Both the position numbers and the translations under genes were made by a program. Shown piece after piece: positions 11,431-22,964 of a stretch of 64,000 nt of DNA (within the stretch, counting starts at the first letter, position 1; each line of letters begins with the position of its first letter). Source of the DNA: Buxus sempervirens (lineage: Eukaryota; Streptophyta; Magnoliopsida; Buxales; Buxaceae); NCBI GenBank assembly GCA_947561395.2, contig OX387191.1, forward strand, positions 33,497,439 to 33,561,438. Direction: 5' to 3'. Below the pieces are notes generated by a model. That model was not told where the DNA came from. It worked only from the letters and a program-made list of their open reading frames with translations, and did not search any database.

Positions 11431-11950
11431 AAGAGAATGGGTTTACAAAGTGTCCACATGAGCATGCTCGCTATGCTAAGGCGTGTAATGAAAGTATTTT
11501 GATTGTATGCATTTACGTTGATGATTTGATCTTTACGGGTAATGACCCAAGTATGTTTGGAGAGTTCAAGCAAGCAATGGCTAAGGAGTTTGAAATGACA
11601 GATATTGGTCTCATGTCTTATTATCTTGGCATTGAGATCAAACAAACGGAGGAAGGGATTTTTGTTTCCCAAGAAGGTTTTGCAGAATAGATCCTTACAA
11701 AGTTCAAGATGGAAGATTGTCAAGTGGTGAATACTCTAGTAGAATGCAGAGTGAAGTTGTCAAGGCATGAGGAAGGAGAAAAGGTGGACTCTACAATGTT
11801 CAAGAGTCTTGTTGGAAGCTTAAGGGACTTAACTTGAACACGGCCAGATATATTATATGGAGTTGGGCTTGTTAGTAGATATATGGAGGCACCAACCATA
11901 ACACATTTCAAGGCGGCCAAACGAATTCCTCGTTATATCAAAGGTACAAC
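11431..11950 (+). pseudogene. Copia reverse transcriptase fragment
   Basis: The 3' half of a Ty1/copia RT. ENGFTKCPHEHA leads into the catalytic box at about 11518-11530 (YVDD followed by L), then YYLGIEIKQ and an FVSQEGFAE end where the frame is stopped near 11689. Downstream DNA continues the connection domain with further stops. The fingers and the first catalytic aspartate are lost in the deletion. Confidence 0.85.
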
Positions 11951-11955
11951 CAATT

Positions 11956-12459
11956 TTGGCTTGCTTTATTCATTTTCTAATGAATTTAAGCTTGTGGAAT
12001 ATAGTGATAGTGATTGGGCTGGAGATTTTGGATGAGCAGAAGAGTACTAGTGGCTTCGTTTTCTACTTGGGGAATACGGCTTTTACATGGAGTTCGAAAA
12101 AGCAACCAATTGTTACACTCTCCACATGTGAAGCCGAGTATGTTGTGGCTACCTCTTGTGTTTGCCATGCTATTTGGTTGAGAAGGTCGTTGAAAGAGAT
12201 ACACATGCCACAAAAGGAAGCTACAGAGATTTTTGTTGATAACAAGTCTGCTCTTGCATTGGCTAAAAATCCAGTTTTTCATAACAGAAGCAAGCACATA
12301 GATACAAGGTATCATTTTCTTAGAGAATGCATTGCAAAGGATGAAGTGCAAGTGAAGTATGTGAAGACACATGACCAAGTTGCTGATATTTTAACAAAGC
12401 CCCTCAAGTATGACACTTTTACCAAGCTAAGGACTTTGCTTGGAGTTGGAAGAAATTAA
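11956..12459 (+). pseudogene. Copia RNase H
   Basis: Open from about 11956. The part from 12030 is typical copia RNase H: STSGFVFYLG, the TLSTCEAEY box, FVDNKSALALAKN, KHIDTRYHFLRE and the end VADILTKPL. The beginning of the domain is not in frame with the RT relic. It ends 13 bp before the right LTR, the usual arrangement. Confidence 0.88.
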
Positions 12460-12460
12460 G

Positions 12461-12472
12461 TTTAAAGGAGGG
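12461..12472 (+). other. Copia polypurine tract
   Basis: TTTAAAGGAGGG lies immediately upstream of the TGTTG start of the right LTR. It would prime plus-strand DNA synthesis in an intact element. Confidence 0.8.
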
Positions 12473-12818
12473 TGTTGAAAATGTAAACTTAATTTATTGT
12501 GTGTTGGGAATTAGTAGCTCTGGAAAAGGTTTTATATTTTGGAAATGCATAAGAGTGTTGGAACCTAAAGTTAGTTGTATTGGAAAGTAGAGTTTATTTG
12601 TATTGGAAATAGTCATGTTGACTAGTCAATTACTTTGAGTAGCATGTGTCATTGAGGTATTGTATGAATTAAGAAAAGAAAAAGTATTTGAAGAGAAGAA
12701 GCGGACGTACACTTCTCTCGGAGGTTTGCTAATTGTTTTTTTTTTTTTGTCTTTATCCTCCATTGTTATCCTCTCTTAAGAATAAAAGAAATTCTTTTCT
12801 CTTCATCCTCCTCCAACT
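12473..12818 (+). repeat. Copia right LTR (346 bp)
   Basis: It runs from TGTTGAAAATG to CAACT and is followed by the AGAAG duplication. The expected CA end is changed in its last base. The first part is a clear direct repeat of 11187-11430. Confidence 0.88.
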
Positions 12819-14320
12819 AGAAGTCCTTTAATTTCTTGCATTATGGCAGAAATCTTCCATGGAATTGAGGGTAGTTCTGCTTGCAATAGATTCACCAATG
12901 TTAAGGAATCTCCTTCCACCATAATATGCGACAATTAATCCCAAAGAAACAACAAACTTGATCCCCTCCAAAGCTGCCAATGCTTCTGTTTGTAACGCCG
13001 ATTGAGAGCTGCACTTGGAAGCAATTGCACCTCTAAAATTTCCATTTGAATCTCTAACTATAACACCCATACCAGCAACACCTGAATGCATACGAAAAGC
13101 TCCATCAACATTGATTTTAAATTGATTATCTGTTGGCCTTATCCACTAGACTGGTATTTGAACTCTTGTTGTTAAATCCACGAGTTGAAGATTCTTCAAG
13201 GTTAAGCAATATTGCTGAAGCTTCCTAAAGTGATTAACAACATGGAATGTATCAGGCTCCTTCTTTTCGAATACAATATTATTCATGTGCAACCACAATG
13301 CCCAACCAAAGTTTGCTACATCTGATAACACATCATTAATATCAATATGACTGTTAGGCATTTTCAAATTAGCTAGATAACAAAACCAGTGAAAGAAAGA
13401 GGACTGTGGTCCAGATGATGGAGCTGCACCTCCCAACAGTTGAAGCCACACTGCCCGTGAGAATGGTCATTGCATCCAACGGCGTTCAATAGTTTCTAAA
13501 CTCTCTCTACATAAACAGCATTCACCAAATAAATAGTTAAGTTGGGAACAAAGAAGACTAGAAGATGGAATCACACCATAGAGATTTTTCCATAAGAATA
13601 ATTTAACTCTAGCCGGGCATCTTAAATGCCAACATCTTAACCAAATTTTGTGCACATTTGCAAATCAAGTCCCCTAATAAAAGTCTGTACGCTGAAGCTA
13701 CAAAAAAATTCCCTTTAGAAGTCAATCTCCATACCAATCTGTCTTCTTGAAGAGATAAAAGATATAGGAGTGGAAAGGATCTTGGAAACAACTTGGCAAG
13801 GCCAACTGAGATAATAAGTTGACATTCCAACAGCCCGAATTAGGAGATAAGAGTTGACTTACCCGTGATGGTGTGGCATTCACATCTCCAAATTGTAATT
13901 GAGGAATTTGCTCACCAGACAATAACTAGGTATCATCAAATATATCTACTTTTACCCCACTAGCTAGAATCCAGTCACTCCCTTTTTTTGATATTCCTTT
14001 AGATGCTTCAATTGCCTTCATGCATACGAGTGAGAGGATTTGAAAGTTGCCGCCATAAAAGATTTATCTGGAAAGTACAAATATTTCATCAGTTGAACAC
14101 AAATATTACTTTGCTCAATAGCTAATTGCCAAGCACCATTCATTAGAAGAGCTTTATTCATAACAGCATGCCTTTTAATGTTGAGGCCACCATTTATCCA
14201 TGGGAGTGTTATTCGATCCCAGCAAATTGTAGCTAGATCTTGACTGTTTTTATCCTTTCTCAAGAAAAAACCTCTAGAAATCTGGTCTAGCTTATTTAAA
14301 ACACCCTGTTGTAACATGAA
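12819..14320 (-). pseudogene. LINE-1 zf-RVT and RNase H relic
   Basis: Minus-strand blocks in several frames. 14018-14317 includes KDKNSQDLATICWDRITLPW (post-RT region). 13467-13655 carries the zf-RVT signature (PARVKLFLWKN, then CCLCRESLETIE). 13146-13451 continues the linker (VANFGWALW). 12828-13091 is RNase H (GVAGMGVIVRDSNG, LQTEALAALEGIKF). In life this protein would help LINE reverse transcription and RNA removal. Frame changes between blocks show that it is broken. Confidence 0.82.
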
Positions 14321-15540
14321 ATAAAATGGTAAGGTTGGGCATTTAGTACTGATTGGATTAAGCTTCTCGACCCGTTTGGGATAAAAGTAACGACTTCCAT
14401 CCAGCTAATTTCTTCAAGACTCGACCAATCAAATCATTACAATCTTTAATCGAAGGCTTTTTAAAAAGAACTGGAATACCCAAATATTTTTCTTCCTTAT
14501 TGGTGCTCTTTACATTGAAAAGTTGTCTAATTCTTGATCGCTGCTGGGGAAGTAGATCTTTGCTAAAAAGGATCAATGATTTTTGAAAATTAATCTCCTG
14601 ACCTGATTCAGCACAGTATTTATGAAAAAGTCTTACCAAAGAAAGTGATTCCCTAGTTGTAGGACGCCCATAGATGATGACATCATCAGTAGACATCAAA
14701 TGAAATAGAGATGTGCAAGTTCTACTCAGCTTTACTCCGGAAATCTTCCATCCACTTCTGCCCTGTTTAGTGCCAGCATTAGTGACTTGTTGACACAATA
14801 TAAATAAATATGGTGAAAGAGGGTCACTTTGCCGAAGACCCCTCTAGGCTTTTATATTACTAATAGGTGCACCATTAAAGAGAACACTGTAGGAAACGGT
14901 CTGGACACAAGCTATCATGAGATTAGTGACTTGTTCGCTAAATCCATAAGCAAGAAGAACACTACGAAGAAAAGCCCAACTAACTTTATCATATGCTTTT
15001 GAAAAGTCTAACTTGAGGGCAAACAAACCTTTCTCCTTACAGGTTCTCTTCTTGGATTTGGACAACCTTTTCTGCTTATTGAAGAAATGGTAGACTTCAT
15101 GATGTATGAGAATTTTGTCCTTTATGTTTCTCCCTAAAACAAATGCTGCCTGTGTGGGAGAGACCAACTGGTTCATTATGGACCTTTTCCTGTTGACCAA
15201 AATTTTAGAAATAATTTTATTGATCACATTACACAAACTAATTGGTTGAAATTGATTCAAATTTCTAAGATTATCAAACTTCAGAATTAAAGCAATATAT
15301 GTATGATTGATATTCCTAAGTATGATTCTAGACATGAAAAAGTCTTGGACTATGTGAACAACATCATTCCCAATGATTCCCCAAAGATGTTGATAAAAGT
15401 GTCCAGGATATCCGTTAGGTCTTGGACATTTAAAAGAGGGCATATCTCTTACCACTTTCCAAATCTCCTCTGTAGAAAGAACCTATTTGATAATAGAATT
15501 ATAAGCATCAGAAATTTGTCTCGGTATTAGCCCAGGTAAC
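14321..15540 (-). pseudogene. LINE-1 reverse transcriptase relic
   Basis: 14844-15455 holds RT motifs in order: FQPISLCNVINKIISKIL, QAAFVLGRNIKD, a long LDFSKAYDKVSW box and SYSVLFNGAP. 14358-14798 continues in the same frame after one stop, with DPLSPYLF nearby, the catalytic region MSTDDVIIYG and the thumb (YLGIPVLF). The aspartate pair of the active site is kept, preceded by S-T instead of the usual F/Y-A. The part from 15483 to 15658 is the linker upstream of RT. The endonuclease is absent because of 5' truncation. Confidence 0.85.
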
Positions 15541-15658
15541 TCCATTTCAGTCCATTGTGGTTGTACCCTGTACAGAGCTTCAAAATGCAAAATTATATGA
15601 TCTTGTAGCCCCCTTTTATCCTCCAACCCCGCATTTTTTGCAATCCTTACCTGTTGTG

Positions 15659-15667
15659 GTTGCACAA
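15659..15667. repeat. Target-site duplication of LINE-1 (right copy)
   Basis: GTTGCACAA, identical to 10786-10794. It closes LINE-1 at its truncated 5' end. Confidence 0.75.
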
Positions 15668-16019
15668 TTACGTCTCATGAAGTGGTTCTATATCTCGTTA
15701 CTATACTTACACTTTCTTATAAAATAAAATAAAAGTTACTGTACTTACATTTAAGAAGAGATGGGTGGGTCTCATCTCCCATTCTACATGAGATACACCT
15801 GTTATGTTGAACTGTCCCCCATCATGACAATTTATCTAGCATAGACAACCGATGTTTAATCGCCATCCAAAGAATAAACGAATATCTCAAAATGTACCTG
15901 AAATGCCACACCAGCTTATCTAGTCCCATCTCCCATCTAATGCTTTATACGTCGATCTCATGTCAAAGCCTCTAGATTTAGACGGCGCGCAACTGAAAAT
16001 GTTATGAAACCACCGCAGG
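15668..16019 (-). mobile_element. LINE-A, zf-RVT part
   Basis: The minus strand reads a zf-RVT block: KLVWHF, then SFILWMAIKHRLSMLDKL, then a CISCRMGDETHPSLL Cys/His section with one stop. This is the N-terminal side of the domain whose C-terminal side lies at 10384-10794, so LINE-1 inserted in the middle. At the other end it is cut by the solo LTR at 16020. The remainder may continue past 19121 but is no longer recognisable. Confidence 0.65.
16015..16019. repeat. Target-site duplication of solo LTR (GCAGG)
   Basis: GCAGG before TGTAAGCACC at 16020 is repeated at 19122-19126 just after the GCGCACA end. Together with TG/CA ends this defines a solo LTR. Confidence 0.85.
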
Positions 16020-16416
16020 TGTAAGCACCCAAATTTTGATCAAACCAAATAAAAGAGAAAAAATGTTCTAAAAGACAACAAAATATCTCAAAACCCTAAG
16101 GGGCAAAAATTGACCTTTTGATCGGGTGCAAATTCCCTGCCATACTTCTTCCCAATTATTAGGAAATTCCGACACGATTCTAACGCAACTGAGTTTGCTC
16201 AGATCGGGGCCCGGATGAAGAAGATATGAGCCGGTCAAACTTGGGGGAGAGCTGAAAGATGACTTTCTGCTAAACCCCAAATCAGCTGCTTAATCCTATT
16301 CCAATGGATAGAGGACTCCGATACAGTTCTAACGCAATTAAGTTTGCTCAAATTGGAATCCGAATGAAGAAGATATGAGCTGTCGAAGTTTCCGAGCAGC
16401 AAACCCAGAAACTGCA

Positions 16417-16442
16417 CACGTGGCAAAGAAACTGCACACGTG
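16417..16442 (+). promoter_or_regulatory. Paired CACGTG boxes in solo LTR U3
   Basis: CACGTG at 16417-16422 and 16437-16442, inside two copies of AACTGCACACGTGGC. CACGTG is the plant G-box core for bZIP/bHLH factors. The same pair with about 20-bp spacing lies in all four LTRs of this window. Confidence 0.65.
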
Positions 16443-16609
16443 GCGACAAACGCAGCAAAATATCTCAGGGGGCAATCTTTAAATATCCAAAACTTGCAAA
16501 ATATCTCAGGGACTAAACCAAAAATCGTACAGGGCAATCTGCGAATATCCAGAAGTGTCAAATCGGTCACATCGGTCAAGTCGAGGGGCAAATCCGTAAA
16601 TACCCTATT

Positions 16610-16877
16610 TGTATCCGATGACATATGTTGGATACACAGGAACTTCTTCATATCCGACATTTAATGTCGGATACATTGCCATGCCCTCGCTGGATTCGCG
16701 CCGATTCCCCGACAGATTCGCGCAGAAAATTAAATTTTCGAAATGATTATGTCTTGTATCCGATATTTTATGTTGGATATAAAGGAGGTTCTGTGTATCC
16801 GACATAAAATGCCGGATACAAAGGAGGTATAGTGTATCCGACATTAAATGCCGGATACAAAAAAATTTATTATAAAA
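16610..16877 (+). promoter_or_regulatory. Palindrome cluster and TATA box in solo LTR
   Basis: Five imperfect palindromes at about 16610-16636, 16650-16675, 16755-16779, 16794-16820 and 16833-16859. All have outer arms TGTATCCG / CGGATACA or close variants, with AT-rich centres. TATAAAA follows at 16871-16877, 851 bp from the LTR start. The arrangement suggests promoter-proximal binding sites for a dimeric factor, or hairpins. Function is inferred. Confidence 0.6.
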
Positions 16878-17970
16878 AGGCAACAGCAGCCCCATTTTGG
16901 GGGTTGGATTTTTTTGGTTGTTTCCACCTTGTCTACCCCTTTGCACCTGCTCCGAAAACCCTTCACCTTGCCCCCCTTTGGTTCCCTAAACCCTCAAGCA
17001 CAACCTTAAGCCCATTCCACCCCTTGTTTCTCTCTTCCTCTCCATTTTCACCCAAGCAAGGAGGAGGTCATTGGCCGTTGGTGGAGAAAAAGGAGGCTCC
17101 AGCCACTGGTCTTGTTGCCAAGTGGTGTCTACACACCACAAGAAGGGTTTAAAACCCCGAGGTGAGCTTTGTCATGTGTTTTTATTTCACATATATGAAT
17201 ATGAGTCAATTTCAAGTATGTTGGCGGGTTCTTGTATTTCTTGCTTGAAAAGTGTTTTCTAACATGTCATCATGTGCCTTTCTCTCATTCCCTTCACCAT
17301 GAGAAAGCTCCCATGGTAAGGGTAACATACGAGTGATGATAGAAGAGAGTGAGGGCTCGTCTTTGCATGGTTTCAAAATGCCGTTATAAGTTCTGTTTAG
17401 GGATGCCTTCTTTTATCTCCCTGGGAGCATGTTCCCTTTGTTTGTTTTACCGATCTATTGTATCCCTACGTAATCCCCCCTCTCTCCCCTTCTTATGGGT
17501 TTAATTTTTCCTTCAATGAGGTGCTGTTTTGGCATGTTCTAGTACAAGGGAGGTATATATGGTTGCCTGTGTAAGCATGATCCCTTTCCCCCTTTGGCCT
17601 AGCCACTGCCCTACACTCCTGTAGCATGTTCATTTTCTTTAGTGTATTGCTTTTCTGTAGACTCAAGCATGTCTTAGGCATTCGATTGATTGCATTTCAA
17701 GCTTGCTATTGGGTGGTTCATGTAATACCAGAACTAGGACACCCCGGTCCCTGTTCTATCTTTATTCGTGCTCCAAGTGGGAGGTGGCAGCTTTCCTTGC
17801 CTCTACTTTGTCCCTTTGTTGTAAACAGTCCCTAAAAGAGACTGAAAGAGTGGTCTCCCACCTCTCTGAACCACTATGGGCCCACACGGGGGCCCACACG
17901 ATTACCAGAACATCCTAGGAGACCCAAGAAACCAACCCCATTGGAAAAATCCAAAAAAATAGATTCTGTA

Positions 17971-18078
17971 TGTTGATCCGGCAACTCAAGTCGGATCAAC
18001 AGAGATCTGTTTGTAACCGGTGAAGAATGCCGGATACACTGTCCTGTGTGCGTAGCCGGCATCTCAGGCCGGCTACAC
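17971..18078 (+). repeat. Second palindrome cluster in solo LTR
   Basis: Three inverted repeats: TTGATCCGGC/GTCGGATCAA at 17971-18001, a looser one at 18010-18038, and GTAGCCGGC/GGCCGGCTAC at 18052-18076. A comparable pair lies at 24720-24788 in the full element. Confidence 0.6.
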
Positions 18079-19121
18079 TGCCAGAATACCTTTTTTTGCT
18101 ATTTTGTGATATTGTGCTGATTTCTTTGGTTTGTTTGATCATTCCAGATGAACCGAAGGGGTTTCCGGGTCAACCAGAAACCCAAGATGGGCCTTGGCCA
18201 CTCGGCCCAATTCGATTTCCAGTGGGCCTTCCAATGGGGCCCCCCAAGCCTGGCAAAACCATTTTGCTAAATAAAGACAATTAAATTAATTGAGTGGGTC
18301 AGACCATTGGAGGCCCACCCAAGCCCAATTTCAGAAGCATGTTGCTTAGATTTAGGCATGGTTTGGCCGAGACTACGGGTAAGGGCCGATCGGGCCCGCT
18401 AAAGCCCAATAAACCAAACCAACTTAGGGTTTCCAAACACTAACTCAGGAAGTCTTGGGCTTTCAAGCCCAAGCCCAGGTAAAGGGTCCCCAAGCCCCAA
18501 GGCCTGGCCCATTTTGGCACAGTTAATAAAGATAATCAAAATCACTTGGCTACCAACTGTGTAGCCCACTCAGGGGCCCACAAAGCAATCCCGGCCCACT
18601 TTTGCATATAAATCAAATTTAATCAAACTTGAAATTCAAATAAAATCAATTCATTGAGCCAAAACCCAAAGGGCCTCTCAGGTTTAGACTGTGGCCCACC
18701 AAGGGAACACGTGGACTTAACCAAGCCCACCAAGGGATCCACAGGCCTTCCAACGGGGCCTGCCCAATCAGACTCAGATCACCCTAAATAAAGAAAAGAT
18801 AAAATCAAGTAAAGGGACCCACACCACTTCGGTGGTCCCGTAAGACTTAACCAAATGGCATGCTGGATTAGGAATCGGGTGAGTGAGAGACCAAAAGTTG
18901 ACTCAAACCAGGAAAACTACAGGACCCGTCATTCGACGGGGCGGACTGGGGTGTCTACGGACTTCCCCGGACCGTAACCGAGACCCTACCTTAGAATCTC
19001 TAGCCACAGACCAAGCCTAATAGAAAATCTAGGCACCCAGGTGTCCACCTGCACCCCATCAGGCGGTGGCGACTCCAATTTCCCATTTTTACCCAGTGCG
19101 ACCCGAAAACAGGTGCGCACA

Positions 19122-19480
19122 GCAGGGATTCATTGTGGTGTGCTAGTTATATTTATAGAGATGTTTTGTACATATTTGTAAACAAAATAAATTACATAGA
19201 TATGAATAGAAAGTTAAACTAGCTATTTATAACTATCTTTTATAATAAGGGGGTGCTGCAGACATGATTTGAGGAGGATTCTTTGGAGCCTTCTATAAAT
19301 GTAAAACCCCGTAAGCCTAGCGATTTAGAACCTTGAATGTGTAGTGATGGGTTCAGTAGGGAAATAATGTTATATCTAGTGATTTAGTTTCAAATAACTG
19401 TGGCTATTAGAGTTAGTTAATTAGCAGCAATCATTGTTTAGGCTGTTAGAGTTAGTTTAGCAGCAGTCATTCTCAACCTA
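19122..19480. other. Unassigned DNA after solo LTR
   Basis: Starts with the GCAGG duplication. It may continue LINE-A upstream but no domain can be read. Otherwise nothing recognisable. Confidence 0.3.
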
Positions 19481-19481
19481 T

Positions 19482-20434
19482 CTCTAATACCAAAACCGAT
19501 GCAGGTAACCCTAGAAAGAATTGGAATCTCACCAACCTCTACTAGGGCTTGGTAAAAGAGTCTCACCACCACCAATATGATTGGAGTCTCACCAACCTTT
19601 ACAAGGTTTGATAATGGAGTCTCACCATTATCAATTAAAGGAGTCTCACCACTACCAAAGAACAAGAGGAGTCTCACCTTAAGAAGCCAACTCAAAAATT
19701 ATTCTTATTGCCTTCCCCAAAATAAAAGGGTTACATCAATTATTTATAAACATAGTTCCTATTTGAAATCAAATTATAAACTAATGAAATATAATTAAAA
19801 TAAATCTAATATTATCTTGAAAAAACATATCCTATCTAAACTCTTAACTCTACTTGGATATGGACCCAAGGACCAGGTGGGCTCCATGTCTACATCATTC
19901 TCCCTCCCTTTAAAGAAAACTCGACTCCGATGAGTTTGTTGTTTGGTAATCTTCCCACTATGTTAAGATGTTCATTTTGCAACTCTAGAATACTTGTATT
20001 TCAATTGTCACCCCTTTTTCTTGTATTGTAGTATATGCCATTTATTATAACAAACTCCAAAAGCCAAAATTTTTCAATGAATCCTCACCTTTGGTTTTGT
20101 TATTGTGCATTTCAAGTACTGTAACGAGCCACAACTTTCTTCAACACAACTTCAACCGCCTTTAGCCATTTTTTATTTCTCAACCCAAAAGTTTGAAGTG
20201 TAATGCTCACGTTTCTTCTAGTACAAGCAACTCCATCTTCAACCTCGATTAGGATTTGATTCTGCAACTTCGTGAGGTGTAAGACGAGCATACAAGCATG
20301 AGCTAATAACCATCGTAGAGAATGTTGACTGAGTAATCTTCAATCCTAAGGATTTACTCTAATACCAAAACTGATGCATGACAACCCTAGAAAGAATTGG
20401 AATCTCACCAATCTCTACCAGGGCTTGGTAATGG
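19482..20434. repeat. Diverged 75-bp direct repeats around a GAGTCTCACCA minisatellite
   Basis: 19482-19553 and 20359-20434 share 'CTAATACCAAAACYGATGCA', 'AACCCTAGAAAGAATTGG' and 'AATCTCACCAA'. After the first copy the word GAGTCTCACC recurs about five times up to 19680. The style recalls retrotransposon LTR or UTR debris, but no LTR ends, gag or pol can be shown, so I leave it unclassified. Confidence 0.5.
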
Positions 20435-20549
20435 ACAAGGCAGAACCAAAAAATTAGCTTAGGAGTGGCAAACAATAAACAAAGCTAAAAATTTCGAGGG
20501 AGGGGTGAATCTTCTTTTAGCATGTTTGGTTCCAAGTGAGGTATCATTA

Positions 20550-21125
20550 TAAAAAAGGAAAATTAATTTTTAGTGATATTTTTAAACATAATTTAGATTC
20601 AGTCAACTAATTTGGGTAATTGGACATTAATGATACTTTTTCAAGATATTTGAAAACGAATTCATGGAAAACAATGTCCTTAGTCTGTATCAATTATTAG
20701 TCCCCATATTAGATTTATGGGTATATTAATATGGTTTACAATTCTGTAAATTAGATTTATTCGTTTCTTAGTTCGATTTACAAGTCTACTAAAGAGGTTA
20801 TAAGTCTTTAAATTGGATTTACAAGTCTAAATGGCTTTAAAAGTCTCTAAATTGAATTTTTACAAGTCTACAAAATAACAAGTCTTATAACGGGGTTTGC
20901 AAGTCAATAAAGCAGTTGTTACAAGCATTTCAAGTTGATTTATATGTCTAACAATCGAGTTTATAATCCCAAAATTGGATATATAAGTCTACCAATGAAA
21001 TTTACAAGTCCATAATAGAAATGACACTTGTTTTTAAATATTTTGAAAAATATCAATGATTTTCAATTACCCAAAAGTTGTTGACTGAACTTGTATTATT
21101 TTAGAAAGTATGTTATAGCTAATGA
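20550..21125. mobile_element. Fold-back / TIR element with internal ACAAGTC repeats
   Basis: The sequence around 20590-20660 (TTCAGTCAAC, TTTGGGTAATTG, then ATTGATAC-like and TCAAGATATTTGAAAA words) is the reverse complement of 21030-21095, with mismatches. This gives arms of about 70-95 bp. The centre (20700-21010) repeats a degenerate 25-30 bp unit containing TTTACAAGTCT. No transposase is encoded, so it is a non-autonomous element or simple fold-back DNA. Target duplication was not found. Confidence 0.6.
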
Positions 21126-22374
21126 AGCAGAATTAAAGAAACCAAGGAACGAAATTATAGTTCCACAATAAAGAGTATATGAAACTAAATAATATAGCAA
21201 GAAAATAGAGAAGTAAAGTTTATTACTACAACGGCAAAGGACAGTAATAATGATTAATAAGAAGAAGGCAAACAGTGATGGAAATAAATTGAATAATGAT
21301 TAACATGCAGGTGATACATTAATCAATGTTTTGGAATTCCAACCAAAGAGAATAAACAAATAGGAGAAATTTAGACAATGGTACAAACAATCCTCTTCTA
21401 AGAATAAATAATAAGAAAAGAGTAACAACAGTAATGAGTATAAATGGAATATGGTTAAATTATGAAATCAAAGGACGACAATTACAATACAGCAATGACA
21501 TGTGTATACTAACAGCAAAATATTAACAATAATATAAATGGAGAATGAAATTCCATAAGAAAGAAATAAAGAAATAAACCCAACGAACAATGGATGGAAT
21601 AATTCTCAAAAAACAAACATAGTTGAAATAGAAAACATATAATAGTAAACCAAATCTGAAATCTAAAGACAAAACTCAATGAGATTGTAAAACTTATCGA
21701 TTTGTCGTTCACCAAGGCAAGGCTAATAAGCCTTTGTGCTTAAACCCCTTAACGGAACAATTCCTCAGTGTGTACATTAATGACGTTGGGTTCCAGCATT
21801 CCATAGTTGAAAAGGCTGGTAGATCGCACAAAAATACCAGCTGAACAATACCCCCTTCGAGTGCCACTCAGATTCCGCAAAGAAGATAAAGAAAATAGAA
21901 GAATAGAAATCAGGTAGATGGAGAAGAAGGAGCAGACAATAGGTTTTTGTTTTCTGCGAAATCAAATTTCAAATATCTCCTAGCAAAATCAAAACGCACG
22001 AAACCAAAGAAGAAATAGTAGAGAAAGTGTGAAGATCTAAGTAGCATTAAAGATAGTAGAGATAAGCACAATAGGGTTTCTCTCTATTGTTCTCAAATTT
22101 TCTGATATTGATGAAGAGAGCAAAAGCTCTCTTCTTAAGGGGACGAACCAAAAACCGAATGTCGGTTTTTCCAGTTCAATTATAACATAGAAAGTTTAAC
22201 ATTAACCAACGTTATAAAAAATTAACGTTGAATAATGTCTAAAAAAATTGATTAAAGAAAAGTCTCGATTTTGAGACTTAATAAATATATAAAATACAAC
22301 AATTCCCCCCACAAGTCTCAAAATTGGAAAGGACTGATCTGAGTGACTAAAATTCTAATGTGTCTTAATACTGG
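21126..22374 (-). mobile_element. Probable left part of an old copia element (LTR/3' region)
   Basis: No domain is readable. The end at 22374 joins smoothly in style with DNA after 48322 once the inserted solo LTR is removed, and that DNA leads into minus-strand copia RNase H. On the minus strand this stretch would be the 3' LTR or downstream flank of that copia. LTR ends are not identified. Confidence 0.35.
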
Positions 22375-22964
22375 TGTAACACCCCGAATCCAGTAGTTTT
22401 CTTTTTCAATGGATCAGGGCATTACTTGAATGATAACAAAACAATTTAGTACATAAGCATAAAGGAAATAAGGTAATTTAGAGTGTGCTAAGAAACTTCT
22501 CTTTATTCCATTAAAATCCTCAAAATGATATTACATCAAGTTCTTCAAATATAAAAAGGCAACTATAACTCACTATCTCTCAAACACTCAATTAAACTTC
22601 CTACTACTACTCTTAGAAAAAAAAAACTCCTACATCAATAACTCAATCAATAACCTTTAAGATCTCTAAGTCTTCAATCCCATTAATCCTTCTATTCCGC
22701 GGTGTCCTCTCCAATGATATATAGAACAAAACATTTAAAAATAAGGGTAAGATATAAAATCTCAGCAAGTAGTAACAAGCATGCTAGAAACCATAATAAT
22801 AACTTCTTTTAAAACCACAAGTATGAGTTTATGAAACCACTTCAATAAACCAACCAATTCAAGCATGATAACACCAAGCATGTAAAAATCATTCATATAA
22901 GGCATCTAAACAAATATACATATCATAACAATATCACCAACCAATCCATACTTTACCTGTGCCA

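Larger units (their letters stand above)
11187..12818 (+). mobile_element. Internally deleted Ty1/copia retrotransposon
   Basis: A copia element inserted in the RNase H region of LINE-1, with 5-bp duplication AGAAG on both sides. The left LTR (11187 to about 11430) is cut short and joins directly to the reverse transcriptase, so the rest of the LTR, gag, protease, integrase and the start of RT are missing. RT and RNase H relics, a polypurine tract and a complete right LTR of 346 bp follow. The truncation of the left LTR, with the right end whole, implies one internal deletion after integration. Confidence 0.9.
10795..15658 (-). mobile_element. LINE-1: 5'-truncated L1-type retrotransposon with nested copia
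   Basis: A minus-strand LINE with, in its own 5'-3' order, RT, zf-RVT, RNase H and a 3' UTR ending in a poly(A) run at about 10796-10803. It starts just upstream of RT and lacks ORF1 and the endonuclease, as expected from incomplete reverse transcription. The 9-bp duplication at 10786-10794 and 15659-15667 marks the ends. Several frameshifts and stops show it is dead. A copia element (11187-12818) interrupts its RNase H. Region 10805-10975 may contain a second short LINE 3' end, since two A-runs and two similar GGGTTGTAA stretches occur. I treat it as 3' UTR. Confidence 0.8.
16020..19121 (+). mobile_element. Solo LTR of the Tat/Ogre-type family, 3102 bp
   Basis: It begins TGTAAGCACC and ends GGTGCGCACA, the same ends as the LTRs at 23668-27386 and 42436-46163 but in the opposite orientation. 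5-bp duplications GCAGG flank it. No internal region is present, so it is a product of recombination between two LTRs. It shares the CACGTG pair, the palindrome cluster, the TATA box and the U5 block ending in the GGCGGTGGCGACTCC region. Much of the rest has diverged. ORFs inside it are not credible genes. Confidence 0.9.
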
